Counted from the first letter of the stretch, positions 54,352-64,000 are shown. The stretch is DNA of 64,000 nt from Pseudomonas typographi (GCF_014694385.1 NZ_JAAOCA010000001.1:186001-250000); one strand, 5' to 3'. Notes: a model not told the origin generated them from the sequence alone. Numbers and translations are program-made.

Positions 54352-56997
54352 ATGCAAGACCTCGATCCCGTCGAAACCCAGGAATGGCTGGACGCGCTGG
54401 AGTCGGTTCTCGATAAAGAAGGCGAAGACCGTGCTCACTATCTGATGACCCGTATGGGCGAGTTGGCAACCCGCAGCGGTTCCCAGTTGCCTTACGCCAT
54501 CACCACGCCATACCGCAATACCATCCCCGTCACCCACGAAGCACGCATGCCTGGCGACCTGTTCATGGAACGCCGCATCCGTTCGCTGGTGCGCTGGAAT
54601 GCCTTGGCCATGGTCGTTCGCACCAACCTCAGGGACTCGGACCTGGGCGGACACATCTCCAGCTTCGCGTCCAGTGCGACGCTGTACGACATCGGGTTCA
54701 ACTACTTTTTCCAAGCCCCGACCGAGGAGCATGGCGGCGACCTGGTGTTCTTCCAAGGCCACGCTTCGCCCGGCATCTATGCGCGCGCCTTCATGGAAGG
54801 CCGTATCAGCGAAGGGCAAATGGACAACTTCCGCCAGGAAGTCGGCGGCAACGGTTTGTCGTCCTACCCACACCCTTGGCTGATGCCCGATTTCTGGCAG
54901 TTCCCGACCGTGTCGATGGGCTTGGGGCCGATCCAGGCGATCTACCAGGCCCGCTTTATGAAGTACCTGGAAAGCCGAGGCTTCATCCCTGCCGGCAAGC
55001 AAAAGGTTTGGTGCTTCCTGGGCGATGGCGAATGCGACGAACCGGAATCGCTGGGTGCCATCTCCCTGGCTGGCCGCGAAAAGCTCGACAACCTGATTTT
55101 TGTCATCAACTGCAACCTGCAGCGCCTCGATGGCCCGGTTCGCGGCAATGGCAAGATCATCCAGGAACTGGAGGGGGTCTTCCGCGGCGCCCAGTGGAAC
55201 GTCAACAAGGTGGTCTGGGGGCGCTTCTGGGACCCGTTGCTGGCCAAGGACACCGACGGCCTGCTGCAGCGGCGCATGGACGAAGTGGTCGACGGCGAGT
55301 ACCAGAACTATAAGGCCAAGGACGGTGCGTTCGTGCGCGAGCACTTCTTCAACTCGCCCGAGCTGAAGAAAATGGTCGAAGACCTCTCCGACGACGAAAT
55401 CTGGAAGCTCAACCGCGGCGGCCACGACCCGTACAAGGTCTATGCGGCCTATCACGAGGCGGTCCACCATAGCGGCCAGCCGACAGTGATCCTGGCCAAG
55501 ACCATCAAGGGTTACGGTACCGGTGCCGGTGAAGCGAAGAACACCGCGCATAACACCAAAAAGGTCGATGTAGACAGCCTGCGCAAATTCCGCGACCGTT
55601 TCGACATCCCGGTGCGCGACGAAGACCTGGAAAAACTGCCGTTCTTCAAGCCCGAACAAGGCAGCGCCGAGGCCCGTTACCTGGCTGAGCGCCGCGCCGC
55701 GCTGGGCGGCTTCGTGCCGCAACGCCGCGCCAAGAGTTTCAGCGTGCCCACCCCACCGCTGGACACCCTCAAGGCTATTCTCGACGGCTCTGGCGACCGC
55801 GAAATCTCCACGACCATGGCCTTCGTGCGGGTGCTGTCGCAGTTGGTCAAAGATAAAGACATCGGCCCGCGCATCGTGCCGATCATCCCGGACGAAGCCC
55901 GTACCTTCGGCATGGAAGGCATGTTCCGCCAGTTGGGCATCTATTCCTCGGTCGGGCAACTTTACGACCCGGTCGATAAAGACCAGGTGATGTTCTACCG
56001 CGAAGACAAAAAAGGCCAGATCCTCGAAGAGGGCATCAACGAAGCGGGCGCCATGTCGTCGTTCATCGCCGCCGGCACCTCCTACAGCACCCACAATCAG
56101 CCGATGCTGCCGTTCTACATCTTCTATTCGATGTTCGGCTTCCAACGTATCGGCGATTTGGCTTGGGCGGCCGGCGACAGCCGTACCCGCGGCTTCCTGA
56201 TCGGTGGCACCTCCGGGCGTACCACGCTCAATGGTGAAGGCCTGCAGCACGAAGACGGCCACAGCCACCTGATGGCGGCGACCATTCCGAACTGCCGCAC
56301 GTATGATCCCACCTACGGCTATGAACTGGCGGTGATCATCCGCGAAGGCATGCGCCAGATGACCGAAGAGCAGCAGGACGTCTTTTACTACATCACCGTG
56401 ATGAACGAGGCGTATCACCAACCTGCCCTGCCCGAAGGCGCCGAAGACGGCATCATCCGCGGCATGTACCTGCTTGAGGAAGACACCCGCGAAGCCTCGC
56501 ACCACGTGCAGTTGCTCGGTTCCGGCACCATCCTGCGGGAAGTGCGCGAAGCGGCGAAAATCCTGCGCGAGCAATACAATGTCGGTGCCGACGTATGGAG
56601 CGTCACCAGCTTCAACGAACTGCGCCGTGACGGCCTCGCCGTGGAGCGCGCCAACCGCCTGCACCCAGGCGAGAAACCCGCGCAAACCTATGTAGAACAG
56701 TGCTTGGACGGGCGCAAGGGCCCTGTCGTCGCCTCTACCGACTACATGAAGCTGTACGCCGAGCAAATCCGCCAGTGGGTACCGACCCGCGAGTACAAAG
56801 TGCTGGGCACCGACGGTTTCGGCCGCAGCGACAGCCGCAAGAAACTGCGTCACTTCTTCGAGGTAGACCGCCACTTCGTGGTTCTGGCAGCCCTGGAAGC
56901 GTTGGCCGACCGCGGTGATATCGAACGCAAGGTGGTGGCCGAGGCCATCGCCAAGTTCGGCATCGACCCCGACAAACGCAACCCGCTGGACTGCTAA
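54352..56997 (+). CDS. aceE: pyruvate dehydrogenase E1 component
   Basis: The 881-residue homodimeric E1 decarboxylates pyruvate with thiamin pyrophosphate and passes the acetyl group to AceF. The TPP/metal motif GDGECDEPE begins at residue 224, with the distant NCNLQRLDGPVRGNG completing it; YELAVIIREGMRQM and EDGHSHLMAA are family blocks. Start ATG 54352 gives the standard MQDLDPVETQEWLDALE. Followed 11 bp later by aceF, so one operon. The long reverse-strand frame covering this gene is a codon-usage shadow. Confidence 0.98.
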   Translation: MQDLDPVETQEWLDALESVLDKEGEDRAHYLMTRMGELATRSGSQLPYAITTPYRNTIPVTHEARMPGDLFMERRIRSLVRWNALAMVVRTNLRDSDLGGHISSFASSATLYDIGFNYFFQAPTEEHGGDLVFFQGHASPGIYARAFMEGRISEGQMDNFRQEVGGNGLSSYPHPWLMPDFWQFPTVSMGLGPIQAIYQARFMKYLESRGFIPAGKQKVWCFLGDGECDEPESLGAISLAGREKLDNLIFVINCNLQRLDGPVRGNGKIIQELEGVFRGAQWNVNKVVWGRFWDPLLAKDTDGLLQRRMDEVVDGEYQNYKAKDGAFVREHFFNSPELKKMVEDLSDDEIWKLNRGGHDPYKVYAAYHEAVHHSGQPTVILAKTIKGYGTGAGEAKNTAHNTKKVDVDSLRKFRDRFDIPVRDEDLEKLPFFKPEQGSAEARYLAERRAALGGFVPQRRAKSFSVPTPPLDTLKAILDGSGDREISTTMAFVRVLSQLVKDKDIGPRIVPIIPDEARTFGMEGMFRQLGIYSSVGQLYDPVDKDQVMFYREDKKGQILEEGINEAGAMSSFIAAGTSYSTHNQPMLPFYIFYSMFGFQRIGDLAWAAGDSRTRGFLIGGTSGRTTLNGEGLQHEDGHSHLMAATIPNCRTYDPTYGYELAVIIREGMRQMTEEQQDVFYYITVMNEAYHQPALPEGAEDGIIRGMYLLEEDTREASHHVQLLGSGTILREVREAAKILREQYNVGADVWSVTSFNELRRDGLAVERANRLHPGEKPAQTYVEQCLDGRKGPVVASTDYMKLYAEQIRQWVPTREYKVLGTDGFGRSDSRKKLRHFFEVDRHFVVLAALEALADRGDIERKVVAEAIAKFGIDPDKRNPLDC

Positions 56998-57008
56998 GGA
57001 GAACCTTC

Positions 57009-58970
57009 ATGAGCGAACTCATTCGCGTACCCGACATCGGTGGTGAAGGCGAGGTCATCGAGATCCAGGTTAAAGTTGGCGACCGTATCGAAGCCGAACA
57101 AAGCCTGGTGACGTTGGAATCCGACAAAGCCAGCATGGAAGTGCCGGCACCCAAGGCCGGTGTAGTCAAGGCAATCAAGGTCAAGGTGGGCGACCGCCTC
57201 AAGGAAGGCGACGAACTGATCGAGTTGGACGCCGAAGGTGGCAGCGCCACCACCGACGCCCCCCCTGCCGCCACGCCCAATGCGTCCAACGGCGTGGACG
57301 AAGCCGACCAAACGCGCCCCTCCGCACCGGCATCGGCGCCGGCCAGCGCCCCGTCGGCCGGCGGCGCGGCACAAGAGGTCAAGGTTCCCGACATCGGCTC
57401 GGCGGGCAAGGCGCAGGTGATCGAGGTCCAGGTCAAGGTGGGCGACCGTGTCGAAGCCGACCAGTCGCTGATCACCCTGGAATCGGACAAAGCCAGCATG
57501 GAGATCCCCTCCCCTGCCGCCGGCGTTGTTGAAAGCATCAGCGTTAAGCTCAATGACGAAGTGGGCACCGGCGACCTGATCCTGGTGCTCAAGGGCGAGG
57601 GCGCCGCCGGCGCCCCGGCAGCGGCCGAAACGCCCCAACCGGCCGCGCAAGAGCAGGCCACTGCTACCCAGGCGGCCGCGCCGGCAGGCGATAGCGTCCA
57701 GGAGATCAAGGTTCCGGACATCGGCTCGGCGGGCAAGGCGAAGATCATCGAAGTGTTGGTCAAGCCCGGCGACACCGTCGAAACCGACCAATCGCTGATT
57801 ACCCTGGAATCGGACAAGGCCAGCATGGAGATCCCTTCGCCGGCGGCAGGTACTGTCGAAAGCGTTGTGGTCAAGCTCGAAGACGAAGTAGGCACCGGTG
57901 ACCTGATCCTCACCCTCAAGGTCGCCGGCGCAGCGCCCGCTGCCACTGCCGCCCCCGCTGCGCCGGCGGCTGCCGCGCCAGCACCAGCCACGGCGCAAGC
58001 AGCCAAACCTGCCGCGGCAGCCCCAGCTACCGCCCCGGCCGCTTCCGGCGCCAAGGTGCACGCCGGCCCCGCGGTGCGCCAATTGGCGCGCGAGTTCGGC
58101 GTGGACCTGGCGCAAGTCAGCGCCACCGGGCCCCATGGCCGCGTGTTGAAAGAAGACGTGCAAGCCTACGTCAAGTCGGTCATGACCCAAGCCAAGGACG
58201 CCCCGGCCACAACTGCGGGCGCCGCAGGTGGCGCGGGCATCCCGCCGGTCCCAACCATCGACTTCAGCCGCTTTGGTGAAATCGAAGAAGTGCCGATGAC
58301 CCGCTTGATGCAAGTGGGCGCCGCCAACCTGCATCGCAGCTGGCTGAACGTGCCGCACGTGACCCAGTTCGACCAGGCCGACATCACCGAACTCGAGGCC
58401 TTCCGCGTGGCCCAGAAGGCCGTGGCGGAAAAAGCCGGGGTGAAGTTGACCGTACTGCCACTGCTGCTCAAGGCCAGCGCTTATCTGCTCAAGGAACTGC
58501 CGGACTTCAACAGTTCGCTGGCCCCAAGCGGCAAAGCCTTGATCCGCAAAAAGTACGTGCACATCGGTTTTGCCGTGGACACCCCCGATGGCCTGTTGGT
58601 GCCGGTGATCAAGAACGTCGACCAGAAGAGCTTGTTGCAACTGGCGGCTGAGGCGGCTGCATTGGCCGAGAAGGCACGCAATAAAAAGCTTTCCTCCGAC
58701 GACATGCAAGGTGCCTGCTTCACGATTTCCAGCCTCGGGCACATTGGCGGTACCGGCTTCACGCCGATCGTCAACGCGCCGGAAGTCGCGATCCTCGGCG
58801 TTTCCAAGGCTACCCTGCAGCCGGTTTGGGACGGCAAGGCATTCCAACCACGCCTGATGTTGCCGCTGTCGTTGTCGTATGACCACCGGGTAATCAACGG
58901 TGCCGCCGCCGCACGCTTCACCAAGCGCTTGGGTGATGTGTTGGCCGACATCCGTACGATGCTGCTGTAA
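57009..58970 (+). CDS. aceF: pyruvate dehydrogenase E2 (dihydrolipoyl acetyltransferase)
   Basis: A 653-residue E2 with three lipoyl domains (lipoyl Lys at 40, 161 and 270, each in ESDKASME), long Ala/Pro linkers, an E1/E3-binding domain (AVRQLAREFGVDLAQV, TGPHGRVLKEDV) and a catalytic core ending in SYDHRVINGAAAARF. The catalytic His is H626, followed four residues later by Asn instead of Asp, as I recall for Azotobacter E2p. No E3 (lpd) gene follows. GGAG lies before the ATG. Confidence 0.97.
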   Translation: MSELIRVPDIGGEGEVIEIQVKVGDRIEAEQSLVTLESDKASMEVPAPKAGVVKAIKVKVGDRLKEGDELIELDAEGGSATTDAPPAATPNASNGVDEADQTRPSAPASAPASAPSAGGAAQEVKVPDIGSAGKAQVIEVQVKVGDRVEADQSLITLESDKASMEIPSPAAGVVESISVKLNDEVGTGDLILVLKGEGAAGAPAAAETPQPAAQEQATATQAAAPAGDSVQEIKVPDIGSAGKAKIIEVLVKPGDTVETDQSLITLESDKASMEIPSPAAGTVESVVVKLEDEVGTGDLILTLKVAGAAPAATAAPAAPAAAAPAPATAQAAKPAAAAPATAPAASGAKVHAGPAVRQLAREFGVDLAQVSATGPHGRVLKEDVQAYVKSVMTQAKDAPATTAGAAGGAGIPPVPTIDFSRFGEIEEVPMTRLMQVGAANLHRSWLNVPHVTQFDQADITELEAFRVAQKAVAEKAGVKLTVLPLLLKASAYLLKELPDFNSSLAPSGKALIRKKYVHIGFAVDTPDGLLVPVIKNVDQKSLLQLAAEAAALAEKARNKKLSSDDMQGACFTISSLGHIGGTGFTPIVNAPEVAILGVSKATLQPVWDGKAFQPRLMLPLSLSYDHRVINGAAAARFTKRLGDVLADIRTMLL

Positions 58971-58977
58971 GCCCCCG

Positions 58978-59060
58978 CCGGGGTGCTGCGCAAGGCACCC
59001 CGGCACTGTGTTGAGCGGCTACGCTCACACCTCTAACCGCCCTTCCCCGGGCGGTTTTTT
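58978..59060 (+). terminator. aceF terminator region, two hairpins
   Basis: A first GC-rich hairpin (ccggggtgc at 58978-58986 with gcaccccgg at 58995-59003) is followed by a standard intrinsic terminator, aaccgccc/gggcggtt at 59035-59056 with a T-run to 59060. The rest of the 372-bp gap to dipA (59061-59342) shows no gene and no clear promoter. Confidence 0.88.
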
Positions 59061-59342
59061 ACTTACCACCGCCACTACAAGGGATCAGATGCCTGGAAAC
59101 CCTTTGGCCGCCGTTGTTTTTGCGCAAGCGTGCCGCGCTGTTGCGCATCAGCGCACCGCACGTCGGCTAAACTCACCCCAGAAGCGCAACCGTGGGTGAA
59201 GAAAACCCTGTAGCCGCCGATAGAGTACAGGCACTACGCCACCGTATTGCTTGTCAGCGCCCGCGCCATGATGCAACCTTGACCAATGCGGTGCCCAAAC
59301 AACCCGCCGGTTAGCGACCCGTACTTTTGAAGTGAGCACTCG

Positions 59343-62036
59343 ATGAAAAGCCAGCCGGATGCGGCCACGCGCATGGCCGCCGAGGTAGTGACGCAGTTAC
59401 CGGCGCCCTCGCGCCTGGGTATGCTGCGTTTCGAGCGCCTTCATGAGCCCAATTGGGCGCTGCTGTATCTGGACCCGAACTGCGAACGCGAATTTGGCTT
59501 ACCCGCCTCGGAACTGTGTGCACTGATAGGCTCACCCTATGCGAGCCTGATGGAACCGCAAGCGCGCTACCAACTACACGACGCCATCGAGCAACAACTG
59601 GGCGCCCGTGGCTATTATTCGGTGCGTTATACCCTACATGCCGCCGCAGGCCCACTGACCCTCTTGGAGCTGGGCGAAACCTATCGCCAGCATAATCGCC
59701 AACTGCTGCGCGGCTACCTGGTGGTGGTGGACGATGCGCTGGGCACAAGCCTGGGCGCCGAAGCAGCGCCGGCCGACAGCCATGCCGGGCGCCTACAGTT
59801 GGCCCTGGCGCTGAACCAGCGCGCCCAGCAAGCGCAACTGCAGCATTTGGAACGTGTGCGGGCCCAACAAGATCTGATCCTGCGCCTGGCCCGCCAGCGC
59901 TATGTTACCCAATCCCCGTTGCTTGAAGCGGCCGAGTTGATCACCCGCAACGCCTGTGAAATCTACGGGATCGACTGCGCCAGCCTTTGGCATCTGGAGG
60001 GCAAGTGGTTACTGCCGATCACCAGTTGGTCGGCCGAGCAGCAGCAGTACAGCGTACCTGAGGCGATCGATGGGTCGCTGTTTCCCGACTACCTCAGCAC
60101 GCTGCACAGCAGCCGCGCCATCGACGCTGACAATACCCCTGGCGACCCGCGCACCCATGAGCTGGCCGAATGCCTGGCGCGGCGCAACATAACCGCCATT
60201 CTCGATGCCAGTGTGCGGGTCGACGGCCAAGTCGTAGGGGTACTGTGCCTGGAGCAGCATGGTGTGGCTCGGCCCTGGCAATCCGATGAAGTGGCCTTCG
60301 CCGGCGAACTGGCTGACCAATTCGCCCAGGTGATCACCAGCCAGACCCGCCGGGCCGCCACCAGCGCCCTGCACCTGTTCCAACGGGCCGTGGAGCAAAG
60401 TGCCAATGCCTTCTTGCTGGTCAATTGCGAGGGCATCGTCGAATACGTCAACCCCAGTTTCACCGCTATCACGCAGTACAACACCGACGAAGTACAAGGC
60501 CACCGGCTGGCAGAATTGCCCGCCCTGGAGAACCTCAGCGAGCTGTTGTTCGAGGCGCCCTCGGCGCTGGACAAAAGCAACAGTTGGCAAGGTGAGTTCA
60601 AGAGCCGGCGGAAAAACCTGGAGCCCTATTGGGGGCAGTTGTCGATCTCCAAGGTATTCAACGAACAGCGCGAGCTCACCCACTATATCGGCATCTACGA
60701 AGACATCACCCAGGCCAAGTTGGCCCAACAGCGCATTGAGCGGCTGGCCTACACCGACAACCTCACCAATTTGGGCAACCGCCCGGCGTTCATCCGCACC
60801 CTCGACGAGCGCTTCGGCCGTGAGGGTAGCCCACCGCTGGCGCTGATGTTGGTAGACATCGACAATTTCAAGCGCATTAACGATAGCCTTGGCCACCAGA
60901 CGGGCGACAAACTGCTGATCAGCCTGGCCCGGCGCTTACGCAACAGCCTCAGCCCCTCCGGCAGCCTGGCCCGTTTCGCCAGCAACGAGTTCGCGGTGCT
61001 GCTGGACGACACCAGCCTTGAGGCAGGCCAGGAAATCGCGACCCAGGTACTCAAAACCCTCGACAAACCGATGTTCGTCGATAACCAACTGATCAACGTC
61101 ACCGCTTCGGTGGGTTTGGCCTGTGCACCACTGCATGGCCTGGACCCGCAAACCCTGATGAAAAACGCAGGGCTGGCGCTGCATAAGGCCAAGGCCAACG
61201 GTAAGCACCAGGTGCAGGTCTTTACCGAGGCCCTGCACGCCGAGGCGAACTACAAGCTGTTCGTTGAAAACAACCTGCGCCGCGCCCTGGCCCAGAACGA
61301 ATTGGAAGTGTTCTACCAACCCAAGCTGTGCCTACGCAGCGGGCGCCTGCTTGGCATGGAGGCGCTACTGCGCTGGAACCACCCCGAACGCGGTATGATC
61401 CGCCCGGACCAGTTCATCAGCGTGGCCGAGGAAACCGGGCTGATCGTGCCCATCGGCAAGTGGGTGGTGCGCCAGGCCTGCCGCATGGGCAAGCAGCTCA
61501 CTGCCGCGGGGTTTGGCCCGTTGCAGGTGGCGATCAACCTCTCCCCCAAGCAGTTTTCCGACCCGGACCTGGTGGCCTCGGTACGCACTGTGCTCGAAGA
61601 AGAAGAACTGCCGCCACACCTGCTGGAACTGGAGCTGACCGAGGGGCTGCTGTTGGAAGCCACCGAAGGCACCCGCCTGCTGCTCGGGCAGCTCAAGGGC
61701 CTGGGGCTATCGCTGGCCATGGATGATTTCGGTACCGGTTACTCTTCGCTCAGTTACCTGAAAAAATTCCCAATCGATATCATCAAGATCGACCGCAGCT
61801 TCATCCGCGACATCCCGGATAACCAGGATGATATGGAAATCACCTCCGCGGTGATCGCCATGGCGCATAACCTCAAGCTAAAAGTGGTCGCCGAAGGCAT
61901 CGAGACGGCGGAACAACTGGCCTTTTTACGCCGACACCGTTGTGACGTGGGCCAGGGTTACCTATTCGACCGCCCTATCCCCTCCCAAGATCTGGTAACC
62001 GCGCTGCGCCGCTACCCCAAGGGCCCAAACGGCTGA
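59343..62036 (+). CDS. dipA: GAF-PAS-GGDEF-EAL cyclic-di-GMP phosphodiesterase (DipA-like)
   Basis: The 897-residue protein degrades c-di-GMP, which promotes motility and biofilm dispersal. Order: an N-terminal PAS-like part (to about 140), GAF (about 185-340), PAS (about 345-460), degenerate GGDEF domain (the motif reads ASNEF at 546-550) and EAL domain with E673-A674-L675, DDFGTGYSS at 794 and KIDRSFIRDI. The altered GGDEF cannot make c-di-GMP but may bind GTP as an activator. Location after aceF and length match P. aeruginosa DipA (PA5017). No membrane segment, so cytosolic. Confidence 0.9.
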   Translation: MKSQPDAATRMAAEVVTQLPAPSRLGMLRFERLHEPNWALLYLDPNCEREFGLPASELCALIGSPYASLMEPQARYQLHDAIEQQLGARGYYSVRYTLHAAAGPLTLLELGETYRQHNRQLLRGYLVVVDDALGTSLGAEAAPADSHAGRLQLALALNQRAQQAQLQHLERVRAQQDLILRLARQRYVTQSPLLEAAELITRNACEIYGIDCASLWHLEGKWLLPITSWSAEQQQYSVPEAIDGSLFPDYLSTLHSSRAIDADNTPGDPRTHELAECLARRNITAILDASVRVDGQVVGVLCLEQHGVARPWQSDEVAFAGELADQFAQVITSQTRRAATSALHLFQRAVEQSANAFLLVNCEGIVEYVNPSFTAITQYNTDEVQGHRLAELPALENLSELLFEAPSALDKSNSWQGEFKSRRKNLEPYWGQLSISKVFNEQRELTHYIGIYEDITQAKLAQQRIERLAYTDNLTNLGNRPAFIRTLDERFGREGSPPLALMLVDIDNFKRINDSLGHQTGDKLLISLARRLRNSLSPSGSLARFASNEFAVLLDDTSLEAGQEIATQVLKTLDKPMFVDNQLINVTASVGLACAPLHGLDPQTLMKNAGLALHKAKANGKHQVQVFTEALHAEANYKLFVENNLRRALAQNELEVFYQPKLCLRSGRLLGMEALLRWNHPERGMIRPDQFISVAEETGLIVPIGKWVVRQACRMGKQLTAAGFGPLQVAINLSPKQFSDPDLVASVRTVLEEEELPPHLLELELTEGLLLEATEGTRLLLGQLKGLGLSLAMDDFGTGYSSLSYLKKFPIDIIKIDRSFIRDIPDNQDDMEITSAVIAMAHNLKLKVVAEGIETAEQLAFLRRHRCDVGQGYLFDRPIPSQDLVTALRRYPKGPNG

Positions 62037-62045
62037 TAACCCAGC

Positions 62046-62067
62046 GCGGTGTTTCACAAGTTCGCAC
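62046..62067. repeat. fragment of the palindromic repeat arm
   Basis: gcggtgtttcacaagttcgc matches the left arm of the 43845-44011 element with two differences. A further gtttcagac at 62091-62099 may be a shuffled piece of the other arm. It lies in the 87-bp gap between dipA and msrA. Confidence 0.5.
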
Positions 62068-62123
62068 TCTAGCGCACACTAGGCGTCTATCGTTTCAGAC
62101 TGCATGCTTCAAAGGAGAAGGCC

Positions 62124-62771
62124 ATGGTCCTGCGTTCGGAAATCCTGGTGAATAAACACCAACTGCCCACCGCGCAACAAGCCTTGCCCGGCCGCGACAC
62201 CCCGATGGCCGTGCCGGCCGAACACTTCGTCAACGGCCATCGGCTGCAAGCACCGTTCCCCGAGGGCACCGAGGTGGCTTATTTTGGCTTGGGGTGTTTT
62301 TGGGGCGCAGAGCGCCGCTTGTGGCAGCAACCCGGCGTATACAGCACTGCCGTGGGTTATGCCGGCGGCTTTACCCCAAACCCCACCTATGAAGAAGTGT
62401 GTTCAGGGCTCACCGGCCACACCGAGGTGGTGCTGGTGGCCTTCAACCCTGCGCAAACGAGCTACGAGCAACTGCTGAAAGTGTTCTGGGAATCCCATAA
62501 CCCTACCCAGGGCATGCGCCAGGGCAACGACATCGGCACCCAGTACCGCTCGGTCGTTTACTGCGCCAACGAAGCTCAACTGCACGCCGCCTTGGCCAGC
62601 CGTGAGCTATACCAAGCGGAGCTTACCAAGGCCGGGGAAGGCACCATCACCACCGATGTGGAGATGGCGCCAAGGTTTTATTACGCTGAAACCTACCACC
62701 AGCAGTACTTGGCCAAGAACCCCGCAGGGTACTGCGGCATCGGTGGCACTGGGGTTTGCCTGCCAGCGTGA
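62124..62771 (+). CDS. msrA: peptide methionine sulfoxide reductase A
   Basis: The 215-residue enzyme reduces methionine-S-sulfoxide in proteins. The catalytic Cys is in [24 protein letters not shown] sequence ([17 protein letters not shown]) and the C-terminal resolving Cys residues ([15 protein letters not shown]) are present. It is long-form, with a 45-residue N-terminal extension usual in Pseudomonas. A strong AAAGGAGAAGG ribosome site precedes ATG 62124. Confidence 0.97.
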   Translation: MVLRSEILVNKHQLPTAQQALPGRDTPMAVPAEHFVNGHRLQAPFPEGTEVAYFGLGCFWGAERRLWQQPGVYSTAVGYAGGFTPNPTYEEVCSGLTGHTEVVLVAFNPAQTSYEQLLKVFWESHNPTQGMRQGNDIGTQYRSVVYCANEAQLHAALASRELYQAELTKAGEGTITTDVEMAPRFYYAETYHQQYLAKNPAGYCGIGGTGVCLPA

Positions 62772-62791
62772 GGGTCGCCAGCCGGTAGCGG

Positions 62792-63637
62792 CTAGCCGTT
62801 TTCGGCTATCACCCATTCCATATGCCAACTTGCGCCGGTTTGCCCAAGCGTGGCAACCAGCCACGGCATCAGTTGCTGCAGTTCGCCTTCAAGCCCCCAC
62901 GGGGGGTTGGCGATGGCCAGGCCAGAACCATTGAGGCTTTGCGGCGTGTCCCGCGGGTGCACCAGCAGCTCAACCGTCAGCAGCTTGGGCGCGCCGGTGC
63001 TGGTCAACGCCTGGTGGAAGCGGCGCAACGGGCGTACGTCGTCCTTGATGGGGTACCAGATCGCGACGATGGTCTGGCGCATTCGCGCGATCGCTTCTTT
63101 CATCGCCGTGGCACAGCGGGTAAGGTCGTCCACCTGCTCGAACGGCGGGTCGATCAGCAGGATCGCGCGCTTTTCGGCCACCGGCAGCAGGGCCCGCGGC
63201 ACATGCCAGCCTTCACCCAGGTGCACGGTCACTCGTGGGTCGCGCTGGTAGTTTTCCTTGAGCAAGCGCCCGTCTTCAGGGTGTTTTTCATTGAGCAGCA
63301 CGCGGTCTTGCTGGCGCGCCAGGCGCCGCGCCAATTCCGGTGAGCCCGGGTAGTAACGTAGCTGGCCATCGGGGTTGAGTTTACGCACCAGATGTAGGTA
63401 ACCGGCGGCGGCCTCGGGCACCTGTTCGCATGGCCAAAGCCTGCCAATACCCTCCAGGTATTCGCCCGTGCGGGCCGCTTGGCCTGCCTGTAGGTCATAC
63501 AGCCCCAGGCCGGCGTGGCTGTCGAGGTAGGCGAACGGCTGTTCCTTGCGTGAAAACAGGGTGATCAGCCGGGTCAGCAGGATATGTTTGAAAACATCGG
63601 CATGGTTGCCGGCGTGAAACGCATGACGGTAGTTCAT
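62792..63637 (-). CDS. rlmJ: 23S rRNA (adenine-2030-N6)-methyltransferase
   Basis: A 281-residue SAM-dependent methyltransferase. It begins MNYRHAFHAGNHADVFKH as in E. coli RlmJ (YhiR); LDSHAGLGLYDLQ is the SAM site and ILLIDPPFEQ the N6-adenine catalytic motif (DPPF). It modifies A2030 of 23S rRNA. It converges on msrA with a 20-bp gap; its end contains a short TTTT-loop hairpin (62793-62808). The 63638-63743 gap holds no gene. Confidence 0.95.
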   Translation of the reverse strand: MNYRHAFHAGNHADVFKHILLTRLITLFSRKEQPFAYLDSHAGLGLYDLQAGQAARTGEYLEGIGRLWPCEQVPEAAAGYLHLVRKLNPDGQLRYYPGSPELARRLARQQDRVLLNEKHPEDGRLLKENYQRDPRVTVHLGEGWHVPRALLPVAEKRAILLIDPPFEQVDDLTRCATAMKEAIARMRQTIVAIWYPIKDDVRPLRRFHQALTSTGAPKLLTVELLVHPRDTPQSLNGSGLAIANPPWGLEGELQQLMPWLVATLGQTGASWHMEWVIAENG

Positions 63638-63743
63638 GAAGCCTTCTATCGGCCCGGCGTTGCCGGATGGGGAAGTAAACGGTGCAGGTGCGCCAGTTTA
63701 CCCTCGCCAAGGGCCCGCACCAATGGCCGCGGGCCCACCGGTA

Positions 63744-64000
63744 TCAACGGCTGGCTTGGCGCCAGGCCTTGTCGGCCGCTTCGAAGCGTGCCACCAGCGC
63801 AGGGCTGCGCCCTTCGAGCAGGCTGCCCACCACAATGGCCAACGTAGCGGCAATGAAGCCCGGGATGATTTCATACAAGCCCAGGCCAAAGCCGCCTTGC
63901 TCTTTCCAGGCCAGCACGGTTACCGCGCCGCATACCATCCCCGCCAGGGCGCCGTAGCGGGTCATGCCCTTCCACAGCAGCGACAGCACCACCACCGGCC
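63744..64000 (-). CDS. putP: sodium/proline symporter, C-terminal part
   Basis: The frame runs off the right edge. The visible 85 residues (SLLWKGMTRYGALAGMVCGA, GGFGLGLYEIIPGFIAATLA and a final RFEAADKAWRQA) match the end of PutP-type sodium:solute symporters, with two membrane helices and a short cytoplasmic tail. Proline is the likely substrate by similarity; the residues that would confirm it are outside the window. Confidence 0.82.
   Translation of the reverse strand, partial: PVVVLSLLWKGMTRYGALAGMVCGAVTVLAWKEQGGFGLGLYEIIPGFIAATLAIVVGSLLEGRSPALVARFEAADKAWRQASR

Noticed and set aside
54142..56874. 910-codon open frame on the minus strand across aceE
   Set aside because: It is the codon-position shadow of aceE in high-GC DNA, has no protein-like composition or family match, and aceE is certain.
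56994..59006. 670-codon minus-strand frame opposite aceF
   Set aside because: Repetitive translation mirrors the three lipoyl domains and Ala-rich linkers of aceF, so it is a shadow.
62791..62808. TAGCCG-TTTT-CGGCTA hairpin as an intrinsic terminator
   Set aside because: It lies within the end of rlmJ and has no following T-run; too weak to call as a terminator.

Overview
The window is about 64 kb of a high-GC Pseudomonas chromosome. Protein identities (ParC/ParE, ThiC, HldE, WaaP, GlnE, AceE/AceF) and gene order point to this genus. From parC to msrA the order closely follows what I recall of the P. aeruginosa PA4963-PA5018 block (parC, retropepsin, phytase-like esterase, parE, yqiA, cpdA, DUF1249, nudF, thiC, tolC, waaA, hldE, msbA, dnpA, mig-14, wapO, wap/waa genes, glnE, aceE, aceF, dipA, msrA). 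The proteins themselves look closer to the P. putida/P. fluorescens side of the genus. No rRNA, tRNA or CRISPR was seen.

Layout. (1) 1-4640: an accessory-looking catabolic segment with the 3' end of a LivF-type ABC ATPase, a cytosine-deaminase-like amidohydrolase, two REP pairs of different sequence type, a GntR/FCD regulator and a gamma-glutamyltransferase-like protein. (2) 4641-5835: an IS5-group element whose transposase carries an early stop codon, followed by a degraded palindromic repeat. (3) 5998-15185: housekeeping genes on the minus strand: PqiC-like lipoprotein, topoisomerase IV (parC, parE), two small periplasmic or membrane proteins, yqiA, cpdA, DUF1249 and nudF, mostly overlapping and using several TTG/GTG starts. 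(4) 15453-26000: a lipoprotein, the TPP-riboswitch-controlled thiC-cytX operon, tolC, waaA, a LysR/SMR divergent pair with a clear dyad between them, and an FAD oxidoreductase/aldo-keto reductase pair. (5) 26094-51000: the lipopolysaccharide locus. One minus-strand block runs from msbA through mig-14, dnpA and hldE to three accessory glycan genes. A second has wapO and a GT2 glycosyltransferase. A third is the tightly overlapping waaF-waaC-waaG-waaP-wapP-wapQ-kinase operon that builds and phosphorylates the inner core. A 977-residue dermonecrotic-toxin-like protein of unknown role sits on the opposite strand between the second and third blocks. It ends exactly at a 167-bp palindromic repeat. 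(6) 51021-64000: glnE, the pyruvate dehydrogenase operon aceE-aceF preceded by two identical-arm dyads, the c-di-GMP phosphodiesterase dipA, msrA, rlmJ and the end of a putP-like symporter.

The points most worth following up are the short palindromic repeat family (one full copy, one half copy, two remnants; two copies supply the TAG stop codon of the adjacent gene), the toxin-like gene inside the LPS locus, kinase-fold LPS proteins lacking the usual catalytic Asp, a Nudix-like protein with a degenerate box, and the paired operators upstream of aceE.
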